Below are positions 33,670 through 43,964 of a stretch of DNA of 64,000 nt, piece by piece. The position numbers and the translations under genes were made by a program. Source of the stretch: CBDDCA01 sp965218205 (GTDB lineage Bacteria; Spirochaetota; Spirochaetia; WTKD01; G963693115); assembly GCA_965218205.1 (NCBI GenBank), contig OZ244590.1:310001-374000 (forward strand), given 5' to 3'. Numbering within the stretch: position 1 is the stretch's first letter; each line of letters starts with the position of its first letter. The notes beneath the pieces are model-generated. The model searched no databases and had not been told where the DNA came from. It worked only from the letters and a program-made list of their open reading frames with translations.

Positions 33670-36600
33670 TATATTTCTTGTGTTGTCTTTATTGTCTTGC
33701 GAAGACTTAAAGGTAAAGTTAGAAATAAGTGGCACAGCCACCGCACCGCCAGAGTCCCGCAGTGTTGTAGGAAGTCCTACCGATACCAGTATAGGCATAT
33801 CATGGCAAGAGCCAGCCCTTACCAGCATTCACAAGCAAGCAAACGGACAAAGGCTTACCGCATCAGATGTATCGTATACAATATACAGAGTAGCAAAGGG
33901 AGCAAAGAGCAGAACAATAGCACAGATTAAAGAAGCAGATACAAGCCCGCTAGAAATAGCAAAGGGAACAACAAGCACAAGAATACATAACCTTACAGTC
34001 AGTACAACCTATGAAATAGTAGTACAATCAGTGAATGCAACCGATACTACAAAAGTCTCTACAGGTACACGAATAGAAGTAACTACCCTTACCACTAATC
34101 AAGCCACTGCACCGCCAGAGGCACGCAGTATTACAGGAAGCCCCATCGCTACCAGTATAGGCATATCATGGCAAGCCCCAACGCTTACAATCACACACAA
34201 GCAAGCAAACGGAAAAAATCTTACAACGGCAGAAGTATCGTATAAAATATACAGAGTAGCAAAGGGAGCAAAGAGCAGAACAATAGCACAGATTAAAGAA
34301 GCAGATACAAGCCCGCTAGAAATAGCAAAGGGAACAACAAGCACAAGAATACATAACCTTACAGTCAGTACAACCTATGAAATAGTAGTACAATCAGTGA
34401 ACGCAACCGATACTACAAAAGTCTCTACAGGCACACGAATAGAAGTAACTACCCTTACTACTAATCAAGCCACTGCACCAGCAGAGGCCCGCAGTATTAC
34501 AGGAAGTCCTACCGATACCAGTATAGGCATATCATGGCAAGAGCCAGCCCTTACTAATAATCACAAGCAAGCAAACGGACAAAGGCTTACCAGTGCAGAA
34601 GTATCGTATAAAATATACAGAGTAGCAAAAGGAGACAATGCCCGAACAGTAGCCCAGATTACAACAGCAGATACAAGCCCGCTAGAAATAGCAAAGGGAA
34701 CAACAAGCACAAGAATACATAACCTTACAGTCAGTACTACCTATGAAATAGTAGTACAATCAGTGAATGCAACCGATCCTACAAAAGTATCTACAGGCAT
34801 ACGAATAGAAGTAACTACCCTTGCTACTAATCAAGCAACAGCACCAGCAGAGGCAAGCGGTATTACAGGAAGTCCTACCGATACCAGTATAGGCATATCA
34901 TGGCAAGCCCCAACGCTTACAAGCGAACACAAGCAAGCAAACGGACAAAATCTTACCAGTGCAGAAGTATCGTATAAAATATACAGAGTAGCAAAAGGAG
35001 ACAATGCCCGAACAATAGCAGAGATTAAAGGAGCAGACACGAAACCGATTGAAGTAGCAAAGGGAACAACCCGCACCACTATACGTAACCTTACAGGCAG
35101 TACTCACTATGAAATAGTAGTACAATCAGTGAACGCAACCGACACTACAAAAGTCTCTACAGGCATACGAATAGAAGTAACTACTCTTACCACTAATCAA
35201 GCTACCGCACCACTAGACGCCCGCAATGTTACCGCAGGAAGCCCTACCGCTACCAGTATAGGCATATCATGGCAAGCCCCAACGCTTACCGCTAGCCACA
35301 AGCAAGCAAACGGACAAAGGCTTACCAGTGCAGAAGTATTTTATATAGTATATCGAGTAGCAAAGGGAAGTGATGCCCGAACAATAGCAGAGATTAAAGG
35401 AGCAGACACGAAACCGATTGAAGTAGCAAAGGGAATAACCCGTACAACTATACCTAACCTTACAGTAAATACTCACTATGAAATAGTAGTACAATCAGTG
35501 AATGCAACCGACACTACAAAAGTCTCTATAGGCACACGAATAGAAGCAACTACCGATACCTTAGCCACCGCACCAGCAGAGGCACGCAGTATTACAGGAA
35601 GCCTCACCGCTACCAGTATAGGCATATCATGGCAAGCTCCCACGCTTACAAGCGAACATAAAACAGCAAACGGACAAAGACTTACCGCATCAGACGTATC
35701 GTATAAAATATACAGGGTAGCAAAGGGAAAGCATGCCCGAACTGTAGCACAGATTAAAACAGCAGACACGAAACCGATTGAAGTAGCAAAGGGAACAACA
35801 AGCACAAGTATAAGAAATCTTACAGGAAATACCGCCTATGAAATAGTAGTCCAATCAGTGAATGCAACGGACACAACAAAAGTCTCTACAGGCATACGAA
35901 TAGAAGTAACTACCAAGAGTCAAGCCACAGCCCCGCCAGACGCCCGCCATGTTATCGTAGTAAGCACGACAGGAACAAGTACAAGACTATCATGGCAAGC
36001 CCCAACGCTTACCAGCACACACAAGAACGCAGACGGACAAAGGCTTACCGCATCAGACGTATCATACAAAGTATACAGAGTAGCAAAAAGAAACAGCCCT
36101 AGAACAGTAGCACAGATTAAGACAGCAGATACAAGCCCGCTAGAAACAACAAAAGGAACAACAAACACAATTATAAATAACCTTATAGGAAGTACAACCT
36201 ATGAAATAGTAGTACAGGCAGTCAATAGTACTGATACAACAAAAGTCTCTACAGGAATAAAAAAAGAAGTAACTACTCTAAACCCCGCAAATGCTCCCGC
36301 TGAAGTAAGGAATATTGGAGCAGTTAGTGTAACGACTAGCAGTACGACATTATCGTGGACAGCCCCAATGCTTACCAGCAGTCACAAGCAAGCAAACGGA
36401 CAAAGGCTTACCGCATCAGATGTATCATATACAATATACAGAGTAGAAAAGGGAGACAGCCCTAGAACAATAGCCCAGATAAAAACAGCAGACACGACAC
36501 CGCTTGAAGTAGCAAAGGGAACAACAAGCACAAGTATAAATAACCTTATAGGAAGTACAACCTATGAAATAGTAGTCCAATCAGTGAATGCAACGGACAC

Positions 36601-39600
36601 AACAAAAGTCTCTGCAGGAATAAAAAAAGAAGTAACTACTACAAACCCCGCAAATGCTCCCGCTGAAGTAAGGAATATTGTAGCAGGCAGTGTAACGACT
36701 AGCAGTACGACATTATCGTGGACAGCCCCAATGCTTACCAGCAGTCACAAGCAAGCAAACGGACAAAGGCTTACCGCATCAGATGTATCATATACAATAT
36801 ACAGAGTAGGAAAGGGAGACAACGCCCGAACAATAGCAGAGATTAAAACAGCAGACGCAAGCCCGCTAGCAGTAAGAAAGGGAACAACAAGCAAGACTAT
36901 AACGAACCTTACAAGAAGTACAACATACGAGATAGTAATAGTAGCGGTAAATAGTACTGATACAACAAAAGTCTCTACAGGCATACGAATAGAAGTAACT
37001 ACTTTTGCTACTAATCTAGCCACCGCACCGCCAGAGGCACGCAGTATTAGAGGGAGTCCTACCGCTACCAGTATAGGCATATCATGGCAAGCCCCAACGC
37101 TTACAATCACACACAAGCAAGCAAACGGACAAAGGCTTACAACGGCAGAGGTATCTTACAAAGTATACAGAATAGTAAAGGGAGACAACGCCCGAACAAT
37201 AGCAGAGATTAAAACAGCAGACGCAAGCCCGCTAGCAGTAAGAAAGGGAACAACATGGATAAATATAACTAATCTTACAAGAAGTACAACATACGAGATA
37301 GTAATAGTAGCGGTAAATAGTACTGATACAACAAAAGTCTCTACAGGAATGAAAAAAGAAGTAACTACTACAAACCCCGCAAATGCTCCCGCTGAAGTAA
37401 GGAATATTGTAGCAGGCAGTGTAACGACTAGCAGTACGACATTATCGTGGACAGCCCCAATGCTTACCAGCAGTCACAAGCAAGCAAACGGGGGAAGGCT
37501 TACAAGTGCAGATATATCGTACAAAGTATACAGAATAGTAAAGGGAGCAAAGAGCCGAACAATAGCAGAGATTAAAACAGCAGACGCAAGCCCGCTAGCA
37601 GTAAGAAAGGGAACAACAAGCAAGACTATAACTAACCTTACAAGAAATACAACATACGAGATAGTAATAGTAGCGGTAAATAGTACTGATACAACAAAAG
37701 TCTCTACAGGAATGAAAAAAGAAGTAACTACCCTTGCCACTAATCAAGCCACTGCACCAGCAGAGGCACGCAGTATTACAAGGAGTCCTACCGCTACCAG
37801 TATAGGCATATCATGGCAAGCCCCAACGCTTACCAACAGTCACAAGCAAGCAAACGGACAAAGGCTTACCAGTGCAGAAGTATCGTATACAGTGTATAGA
37901 GTAGCAAAGGGAGACAACGCCCGCACAATAGCAGAGATTAAGACAGCAGACGCAAGCCCGCTAGAAGTAGCAAAGGGAACAACAAGTACAACTATACCTA
38001 ACCTTATAGTCAGTATAACCTATGAAATAGTAGTACAATCAGTGAACGCAACAGATACTACAAAAGCCTCTACAGGTATACGCCTAGAAGTAACTACTAC
38101 ACCGTATACATATACTCCTATGAATAAAACCGAGTTAATTACCACCATTAAAACCATAATCGACACCAATAAAGACGGCAGAATTGACAACAGCGATGAT
38201 CTAGACGCAGACTTAAATAGTATCGATACAAGCAATATTACAGATATGAGCTATCTTTTTGGTTATCCATTAAATAGATTTAATGGAGATATATCAAACT
38301 GGAATGTAAGCAAGGTTACAAATATGAGTGAGATGTTTTATCAAGCAGACGCCTTTAATAGTGATATATCAAACTGGAATGTAAGCAAGGTTACAAATAT
38401 GAGTGAGATGTTTTATCAAGCAGACGCCTTTAATAGTGATATATCAAACTGGAATGTAAGCAAGGTTACCGATATGAGCGAGATGTTTAGAGGAGCACGC
38501 GCCTTTAATAGTGATCTATCAAACTGGAATGTAAGCAGTGTAACGAATATGGAAGGGATGTTTCACGGAGCAAAAGCCTTTAATAGTGATATATCAAAAT
38601 GGAATGTAAGCAAGGTTACCCATATGAGCGGTATGTTTAGCTATGCGACTGCATTTAATGGGGATATATCAAACTGGAATGTAGGGAAAGTAATGGATAT
38701 GAGCGGGATGTTTCAAGGAGCGACCGCATTTAATGGAGATATATCAAACTGGAATGTAAGCAAGGTTGAAAGTATGAGCGGTATGTTTCACGGAGCGACC
38801 GCCTTTAATGGAGATATATCAAACTGGAATGTAAGCAAGGTTGAAGGTATGAGAGATATGTTTTATGAAGCAACCGCCTTTAATGGAAATATATCAAACT
38901 GGAATGTAAGCAGTGTAACGAATATGGGCTGGATGTTTTATAAAGCAACCGCCTTTAATGGAGATATATCAAACTGGGATGTAAGCAATGTAAAGGATAT
39001 GGGAGTGATGTTTAGCGGAGCGACCGCCTTTAATGGAGATATATCAAACTGGGATGTAAGCAAGGTTGAAAGTATGAGCGATATGTTTGCTGGAGCAGAC
39101 GCCTTTACTAGTGATCTATCAAACTGGAATGTAAGCAATGTAACCAATATGAGCAGGATGTTTAGCAATGCAACCGTCTTTAATAGTGATATATCAAACT
39201 GGAATGTAAGCAAGGTTACCGATATGAGTTATATGTTTAGCGGAGCGACCGCCTTTAATGGAGATATATCAAACTGGAATGTAGGGAAGGTTACCAATAT
39301 GAGCGGAATGTTTGCAGGAGCAACCGTCTTTAATAGTGATATATCAAACTGGAATGTAAGCAGTGTAACGAATATGGGCTGGATGTTTTATGAAGCAACC
39401 GCCTTTAATGGAAATATATCAAACTGGAATGTAAGCAATGTAACCAATATGAGCCATATGTTTTATGGTGCAACCGCCTTTAATGGAAATATATCAAACT
39501 GGAATGTAAGCAAGGTTACCGATATGAGCAGGATGTTTTATAAAGCAACCACCTTTAATAGAGATTTAGAAGCATGGAGGAAACATATAAAAAATAGAAA

Positions 39601-39661
39601 GGTAATAATAAGTTACATGTTTTATAAGAGTGGGGTAACAACACCGCCCTCATGGTACTAA
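33670..39661 (+). CDS. Giant Fn3 + BspA-type surface lipoprotein, 5' end displaced by IS1595
   Basis: The body of a protein of about 2007 residues (counted from the original ATG 32903). Twelve fibronectin-type-III-like repeats of about 120 residues, each starting AP-[AP]-E-A-R-S-x-x-G-S, with SIGISWQAPTLT and a STTYEIVVQSVNATDTTKVS end, run to about 38100. A calcium-loop-like DTNKDGRIDNSDDLD follows. Then come 17 BspA-like repeats of 25 residues (FNGDISNWNVSKVTNMSEMF-type), ending PPSWY. After the insertion the frame stays open back into the IS to 33611, so a TTG-started product keeping FFIFLVLSLLSC is conceivable, but it lacks a ribosome site. Probably an adhesin or surface-layer-like lipoprotein. 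Confidence 0.85.
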
Positions 39662-39686
39662 AGTACAAAGTAGCACAATAATAATT

Positions 39687-39718
39687 GTGTAAGGATATGT
39701 TTTTTTTCATCCTTACAC
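39687..39718. other. Hairpin after the Fn3-BspA gene
   Basis: GTGTAAGGAT (39687-39696) pairs perfectly with ATCCTTACAC (39709-39718). The T-run lies in the loop, not after the stem, so this is not a standard terminator; a processing or attenuating hairpin is possible. Confidence 0.5.
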
Positions 39719-39743
39719 TACATAAAATAAAAAAGGAGTATAT

Positions 39744-40841
39744 ATGAGTTTTTTAGAAATAGAGGCAAGCAGTATTACAGGAAGCCCCACCGATACCAGT
39801 ATAGGCATATCGTGGCAAGAGCCAGCCGTTATTACTGAACAAAAGCAAGTAAACGGACACACTGTTACCAGTGCAGACGTATCGTATAGAATATACATAT
39901 TAGAAAAGGGAGACAAAGCCCGAACAATAGAACAGATTAAAAAGGTAATTGAAAGCCCGCTAGTAGTAAGCAAGGGAATAACCCGCACCACTATACATAA
40001 CCTTACAGGCAGTACTCACTATGAAATAGTAGTACAATCAGTGAACGCAACCGATACTACAAAAGTATCTACAGGCACACGAATAGAAGTAACTACCCTT
40101 GCTACTAATCAAGCCACCGCACCGCCAGAGGCAAGCAGTATTACAGGAAGCCCTACCGATACCAGTATAGGCATATCATGGCAAGCCCCAACGCTTACCG
40201 CAAGCCACAAGCAAGCAAACGGACAAAGGCTTACCAGTGCAGAAGTATTTTATATAGTATATAGAGTAGCAAAAGGAAACAATGCCCGAACAATAGCAGA
40301 GATTAAAGGAGCAGACATAAGCCCGCTAGAAACAGCAACAGGAACAACAAGTACAAATATAAGTAACCTTGCAGGCAATACAACCTATGAAATAGTAGTA
40401 CAATCAGTGAATGCAACGGATACTACAAAAGTATCTACAGGCACACGAATAGAAGTAACTACCAATACCCTAGCAACTGCACCGCCAGAGGTACTCAGTG
40501 TTACAGGAAGCAGCTCCAACGCTACCAGTATACATCTATCATGGCTAGCCCAAACGGGATCGATGTTTTTCTATAACAAAAACAACGCAAATGGACAAAG
40601 ACTTACCGCAGCAGACGTATCACACAAAGTATACAGAGTAGCAAAAGGAAGCAATGCCCGAACAATAGCCCAGATTAAGACAGCTGACACAACACCGCTA
40701 GAAATAGCAACAGGAATAACAAGCACAAATATAAATAACCTTACAGGAAATACTACCTATGAAATAGTAGTCCAATCAGTGAATGCAACCGATACCACAA
40801 AAGTCTCTACAGGCATACGAATAGAAGTAACTACTAGATGA
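39744..40841 (+). CDS. Three-repeat Fn3 protein without signal peptide
   Basis: 365 residues, preceded by AAAAAAGGAG 7-8 nt before ATG. It starts a few residues into an Fn3 repeat (MSFLEIEASSITGSPTDTSI, compared with APPEASSITGSPTDTSI) and holds three repeats of the same kind as the giant lipoprotein, ending RIEVTTR. The second repeat nearly copies repeat 5 of the giant protein at the DNA level. There is no signal peptide or lipobox, so as written it would be cytoplasmic. It may be a degenerate duplicate, or a silent cassette for recombination with 33670-39661. Its stop overlaps the next start by 4 nt. Confidence 0.65.
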   Translation: MSFLEIEASSITGSPTDTSIGISWQEPAVITEQKQVNGHTVTSADVSYRIYILEKGDKARTIEQIKKVIESPLVVSKGITRTTIHNLTGSTHYEIVVQSVNATDTTKVSTGTRIEVTTLATNQATAPPEASSITGSPTDTSIGISWQAPTLTASHKQANGQRLTSAEVFYIVYRVAKGNNARTIAEIKGADISPLETATGTTSTNISNLAGNTTYEIVVQSVNATDTTKVSTGTRIEVTTNTLATAPPEVLSVTGSSSNATSIHLSWLAQTGSMFFYNKNNANGQRLTAADVSHKVYRVAKGSNARTIAQIKTADTTPLEIATGITSTNINNLTGNTTYEIVVQSVNATDTTKVSTGIRIEVTTR

Positions 40842-41092
40842 AAATACTTATAAACAATTACATAAAGGTAGAATGCTCTAAACGATCATATGCAAATACA
40901 ACAGAGACACAACAGTACTATTATTACATTGCAAAGGTATACAAGCGGGGTACTTCACAAGAACAATACACCGAGAGCCATGTTGTACGAGAATATACCA
41001 GCACCTTACTGAATGAAATAGCATATAAAGTTACTGAATACTTGAAAACCATAGGCATAGAAACGGATAAAGTGAAAGGCTTACAAATATAG
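40838..41092 (+). CDS. Hypothetical 84-residue protein
   Basis: It overlaps the Fn3 stop codon (ATGA), so would be translated by coupling. It is polar and rich in Tyr, Thr and Lys, with no membrane span or known motif (QQYYYYIAKVYKRGTSQEQY). Codon use matches the surrounding genes. I do not recognise it; the overlap is the main reason for calling it. Confidence 0.45.
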   Translation: MKILINNYIKVECSKRSYANTTETQQYYYYIAKVYKRGTSQEQYTESHVVREYTSTLLNEIAYKVTEYLKTIGIETDKVKGLQI

Positions 41093-41450
41093 GAATATAT
41101 GGAACAGAACAATAAAATTGATAATTATATATGAGTATTTACAAGAGACAAAAAGAGAAATTACTCCCGTGATAGGAAATATTATAATCATAAGAGTTCT
41201 TGCCGTACATTATAGCATGATAATACTGTAAATTCAGTAGTATATAGTCCTGATGGAAACTACCTTGTGAATGGAGGGCTGATGGTACGATAAAGATATG
41301 GAATACAAAATAACAAACAAGTAAACAGGTGATTGTATATATACATATTCTTTTGTATTTTCTAGTCAGGTACAATAACAAACATAATCAGATTCAAAAA
41401 TATATTTCTTTATATCATGTCCTAAACTCTCTACGGAAAAATGTGCTATA
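41093..41450. other. Gene-poor stretch with WD40 scrap
   Basis: No convincing gene in 358 nt. It holds the WD40 scrap at 41214-41313, AT-rich sequence, and at its end the CTCTCTACGGAAAAATGTGC leader and TATAAT box (41447-41452) of the coiled-coil gene, a close copy of the leader at 32478-32502. Confidence 0.6.
41214..41313 (+). pseudogene. WD40-repeat fragment, frameshifted
   Basis: HDNTVNSVVYSPDGNYLVNGG in one frame continues after a frameshift as DGTIKIWNTK and a stop. One WD40 blade, without start codon or further blades. Confidence 0.7.
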
Positions 41451-41459
41451 ATGGAGAAT

Positions 41460-41879
41460 ATGGCAACGGAAAGTAACGCTTCTATAATAGGCACTGATTA
41501 CTATATGTATGAAAAGATAGGGAAAATGGCAAGTGATATTGAACATTTGCAGAAAGACACCATACAGCTAAAGGCATCTGTAAATACATTAGATGAAAAG
41601 ATAGGGAAAGTAGAGAGTGATATTGAACATTTGCAGAAAGACACCATACAGCTAAAGGCATCTGTAAATACATTAGATGAAAAGATAGGGAAAGTAGAGA
41701 GTGATATTGAACACTTGCAAAAAGACACCATACAGCTAAGGGCATCTGTAAATACATTAGATGAAAAGATAGAAAAATTAAATGACAAGATAGAAAAGAA
41801 ACATAATACATTGTTAGTCATCATAGGTATAGGATTTACATCACTAGCAACACTAATAACTATTTTCAATTTTATTTAA
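41460..41879 (+). CDS. Tail-anchored coiled-coil protein, three-repeat paralogue
   Basis: 139 residues. Paralogue of 32509-32823: identical head (MATESNASIIGTDYYMYEKI), three rather than two copies of the 28-residue heptad repeat (the third slightly changed, LRASVNTL), an added KLNDKIEK segment, and the same C-terminal membrane span. TATAAT (41447-41452) lies 7 nt before ATG 41460 and no separate leader exists; the ATG at 41451 overlaps the -10 box and cannot be used. Copy-number change of the 84-bp unit between the paralogues shows that the repeat expands or contracts. Confidence 0.65.
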   Translation: MATESNASIIGTDYYMYEKIGKMASDIEHLQKDTIQLKASVNTLDEKIGKVESDIEHLQKDTIQLKASVNTLDEKIGKVESDIEHLQKDTIQLRASVNTLDEKIEKLNDKIEKKHNTLLVIIGIGFTSLATLITIFNFI

Positions 41880-41910
41880 GAGAAGATTATAGATACAATA
41901 TTCAATGTGC

Positions 41911-41970
41911 AAATTCAATAAATGCGACAGCAAAGGCTTTTGCAGAGGCTAAAAAATGTAGGTATGTAAG
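41911..41970 (+). repeat. Dispersed repeat, copy D
   Basis: AAATTCAATAAATGCGACAG then CAAAGGCTTTTGCAGAGGCT and AAAAAATGTAGGTATGTAAG; matches copy C (21997-22057) in the core CGACAGCAAAGGCTTTNGCA. It is preceded by TATTCAATGTGCAAATT, also seen near 32856-32873. Confidence 0.55.
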
Positions 41971-41979
41971 CTCTACCTT

Positions 41980-42027
41980 GCGAGTGGAGTTCAGGTAAAA
42001 CAATAAAGATATGGAATGCAAAATAAC
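41980..42027 (+). pseudogene. WD40-repeat fragment, end only
   Basis: A broken TACCTTGCGAGTGG (YLAS-like), then in another frame SSGKTIKIWNAK and a stop, the end of one WD40 blade. Third such scrap in the window. Confidence 0.6.
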
Positions 42028-42043
42028 AAACAGTAAGTAGGTA

Positions 42044-42508
42044 ATGTATGGTACATATATCATATTAGAGTGGTGTATGATATATGATAACTTAGTAAGT
42101 ATAAGTGATGAGGGAAAAATTTCGGATACATCGATAGAAAAATTAAAGTCTCATTTTAAAGAGAAAGAAAAAGAAGAAGCAGAAAAAGATAAAGAATTAG
42201 AAAAATTTAAAGAAAAAGATAAGCAATCAAAAGAAGAGATTAATCAATTAAGAGAAAAGATAGAACAACAGAAGAATAGAGAAGAAAAAAGGAAAAAAAT
42301 AAAACAAAACATACTTTGTTGTGGTATTACAATTTTATTGATTGGTTTATTTATTGTTCTTTCTATATGGGTTCATAAAAAATATCCTCAGATTCTTCCT
42401 CTAATACCTGTTTTGCTATCTTATTTACCTTGTGTTACTCGCTTTAGGCAGTACCTATCACGTATATTTTCTAGCTCTACACATTCAAAACCTAACGAAA
42501 AAAAATAA
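42044..42508 (+). CDS. Coiled-coil membrane protein, unknown
   Basis: 154 residues. After about 35 residues comes a long highly charged coiled coil (residues 37-85, Lys/Glu-rich heptads such as EKELEKFKEKDKQSKEEINQ), then a membrane span (about 90-110, LCCGITILLIGLFIVLSIWV), a basic turn, and a second hydrophobic stretch with a basic tail. It resembles the other coiled-coil/anchor proteins of this region in design, not in sequence. No ribosome site is clear; an internal ATG at 42077 (MIYDNL) could be the real start. Confidence 0.5.
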   Translation: MYGTYIILEWCMIYDNLVSISDEGKISDTSIEKLKSHFKEKEKEEAEKDKELEKFKEKDKQSKEEINQLREKIEQQKNREEKRKKIKQNILCCGITILLIGLFIVLSIWVHKKYPQILPLIPVLLSYLPCVTRFRQYLSRIFSSSTHSKPNEKK

Positions 42509-42521
42509 CTAAAAAGAAAAA

Positions 42522-42749
42522 TTATTTCTTTGTAGGAGTATTGCTATGTTTATGAGGCAGCTTCAATTCTTTTCTGTTTAAGGTGATGGGGCTATTACTA
42601 CTAGCATATGTATTGGTTATAATGGCATTTTTTAGTGTATCTATGGTATCTCTCATACTTTTAATGTCTTCTCGTATATTTTTTATATCATCTGTAAGGT
42701 TTTGTTCAATGTTATCTGTCTTTGTATCAATGCTTTTTATCTTAAAAAA
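42522..42749 (-). pseudogene. Coiled-coil membrane gene, 3' part, cut by IS481-like element
   Basis: Minus strand encodes KIKSIDTKTDNIEQNLTD, a coiled-coil stretch, and a stop at 42522-42524. It is the distal part of the gene starting at 44104. With one 14-bp duplication (TTTATCTTAAAAAA) and the IS removed, the two parts give a 117-residue protein in frame: an N-terminal membrane anchor and a C-terminal coiled coil. Confidence 0.8.
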
Positions 42750-43964
42750 TGTAGTTTTACCGTTTCGTGTGAACCCTTTTGATAAAATCAGTATACTGCA
42801 AAATTTCTATTATGCCAAGTGTGTAATGTTCGTTTAGTAAGGAAAGTATCAACAATAAGAGGGCGCAGAGTAAGTACACAAGGATCCAGAGAAGGACTTT
42901 TTTCTTTGAGCAACAAAGCAGGAGAGCCGTGTTTATAAGAGTTATGGCGTTGATGATTAAAGCTATATTGATACTCAGCACTTTTGAGTAAAAAAGTACT
43001 GAGAGTAGGATTCTGCATTTTTGCATAGCATTCAGTTTCAATAAGTTTATGAGAAGCCTCGACATCAGAATTGTAAGTAGGAGAAGCATATGGGATAGTA
43101 GTATGGTGTGCCTCGTATGCTGCAAGAGAAGTAACAAAAGCAGACTGTTTTGTACTAAAAGCCCCTGAGATAAACTCAGAGCCATTATCAGTTTGAATAG
43201 TAATAGAGGAAGTATCAACGTGAAAAGAAGCAAGATGAGTAAGCAGATATTCAATAAACAAAGCGGTATGAGAAGAGCTTTTTTGAGTAGCAAAGCATAT
43301 CCATAAAGCCCCTGTTGCGACATCGCGTGCGGTAATTTGATACTTTGGGAGGCAAAACTTGCGTAATGAGAAGTATAATTCAGGGATATCGGTAAGATAT
43401 TTAATATCTACTTGTATTTTTTGACAAAACTGCAGCAGTTGCTTCCATAGGCGTGCCTCTTGTTTCTTTTCTGCTTTTTGCTTTTTATGTGTCTTAAAAA
43501 ACCCCATCTTTCTCAGATGCTTAATGATAGTCTTTATGGAATAAGGAATGGCATACTCTCGTTTTATATGAGAGGCAATACATCGTTGATGATAGTGCTG
43601 TAATGTTTCGCATATCTCTTTGAGTTTTAACTGATAGTAAGGTATCATGGTATTAGGATGTTCTACTGAAGCAGGACGCCTATCATAGAGCATAGCTTTC
43701 GGCTTCTCTTTGTATCTTTGCAGCCATTTGCGTACGGTATTAGGAGATATATGAAAGATACGAGCAGTACTTTTGATACCGTGTTCTTTTGCAGAAAGTG
43801 CTATAGCTAAGCGTACTTTATGCAGTTCTTTTTGATTTCTTGTATTATAAAGTGTAGAGTATATCATGTACTCACCCCCTTTTTTTTGTTTTTATTTGTT
43901 ATTTCCATGATAGTATAATTACTATCATGGATTTTGGGGGGTCACACGAGATGGTAAAACTCCA
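42750..43964. mobile_element. IS481-like insertion sequence
   Basis: 1215 bp. The ends are inverted repeats, TGTAGTTTTACCGTTTCGTG on the left and, read inward from the right, TGGAGTTTTACCATCTCGTG, both followed by TGA(A/C)CCC. It is flanked by a 14-bp direct duplication TTTATCTTAAAAAA (ending at 42749 and starting at 43965). TG..CA ends and long target duplications fit the IS481 family. One transposase gene is on the minus strand. Confidence 0.88.
42788..43867 (-). CDS. IS481-like transposase (rve integrase core)
   Basis: 359 residues. An N-terminal helix-turn-helix (HGIKSTARIFHISPNTVRKW) and a second Lys-rich helical part precede the rve integrase core: QVDIKYL (first Asp), TIQTDNGSEFISG (second Asp) and a third acidic residue in SDVEASHKLIETECY. 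The C-terminus NHQRHNSYKHGSPALLL is the usual short tail. It begins with ATG 43867 close to the right end of the element. Intact. Confidence 0.88.
   Translation of the reverse strand: MIYSTLYNTRNQKELHKVRLAIALSAKEHGIKSTARIFHISPNTVRKWLQRYKEKPKAMLYDRRPASVEHPNTMIPYYQLKLKEICETLQHYHQRCIASHIKREYAIPYSIKTIIKHLRKMGFFKTHKKQKAEKKQEARLWKQLLQFCQKIQVDIKYLTDIPELYFSLRKFCLPKYQITARDVATGALWICFATQKSSSHTALFIEYLLTHLASFHVDTSSITIQTDNGSEFISGAFSTKQSAFVTSLAAYEAHHTTIPYASPTYNSDVEASHKLIETECYAKMQNPTLSTFLLKSAEYQYSFNHQRHNSYKHGSPALLLKEKSPSLDPCVLTLRPLIVDTFLTKRTLHTWHNRNFAVY

Noticed and set aside
35476..37740. Several minus-strand open frames of 80-120 codons across the Fn3 repeats
   Set aside because: They recur at the same phase in each repeat and mirror plus-strand coding; shadows.
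38280..39560. Regular 75-bp units resembling a CRISPR array
   Set aside because: Units are in-frame protein repeats (25 residues) without spacers or conserved palindromic repeats; no cas gene.
39687..39718. Intrinsic terminator after the Fn3-BspA gene
   Set aside because: Stem is perfect but the T-run is in the loop, not after the stem; kept only as a hairpin.
41482..41811. Cys/Phe-rich minus-strand frames opposite the coiled-coil genes
   Set aside because: Repeat-driven shadows present at both paralogues without start signals.
42757..43323. Leu-rich 188-codon minus-strand frame
   Set aside because: Alternate frame of the IS481-like transposase; composition is an artefact.
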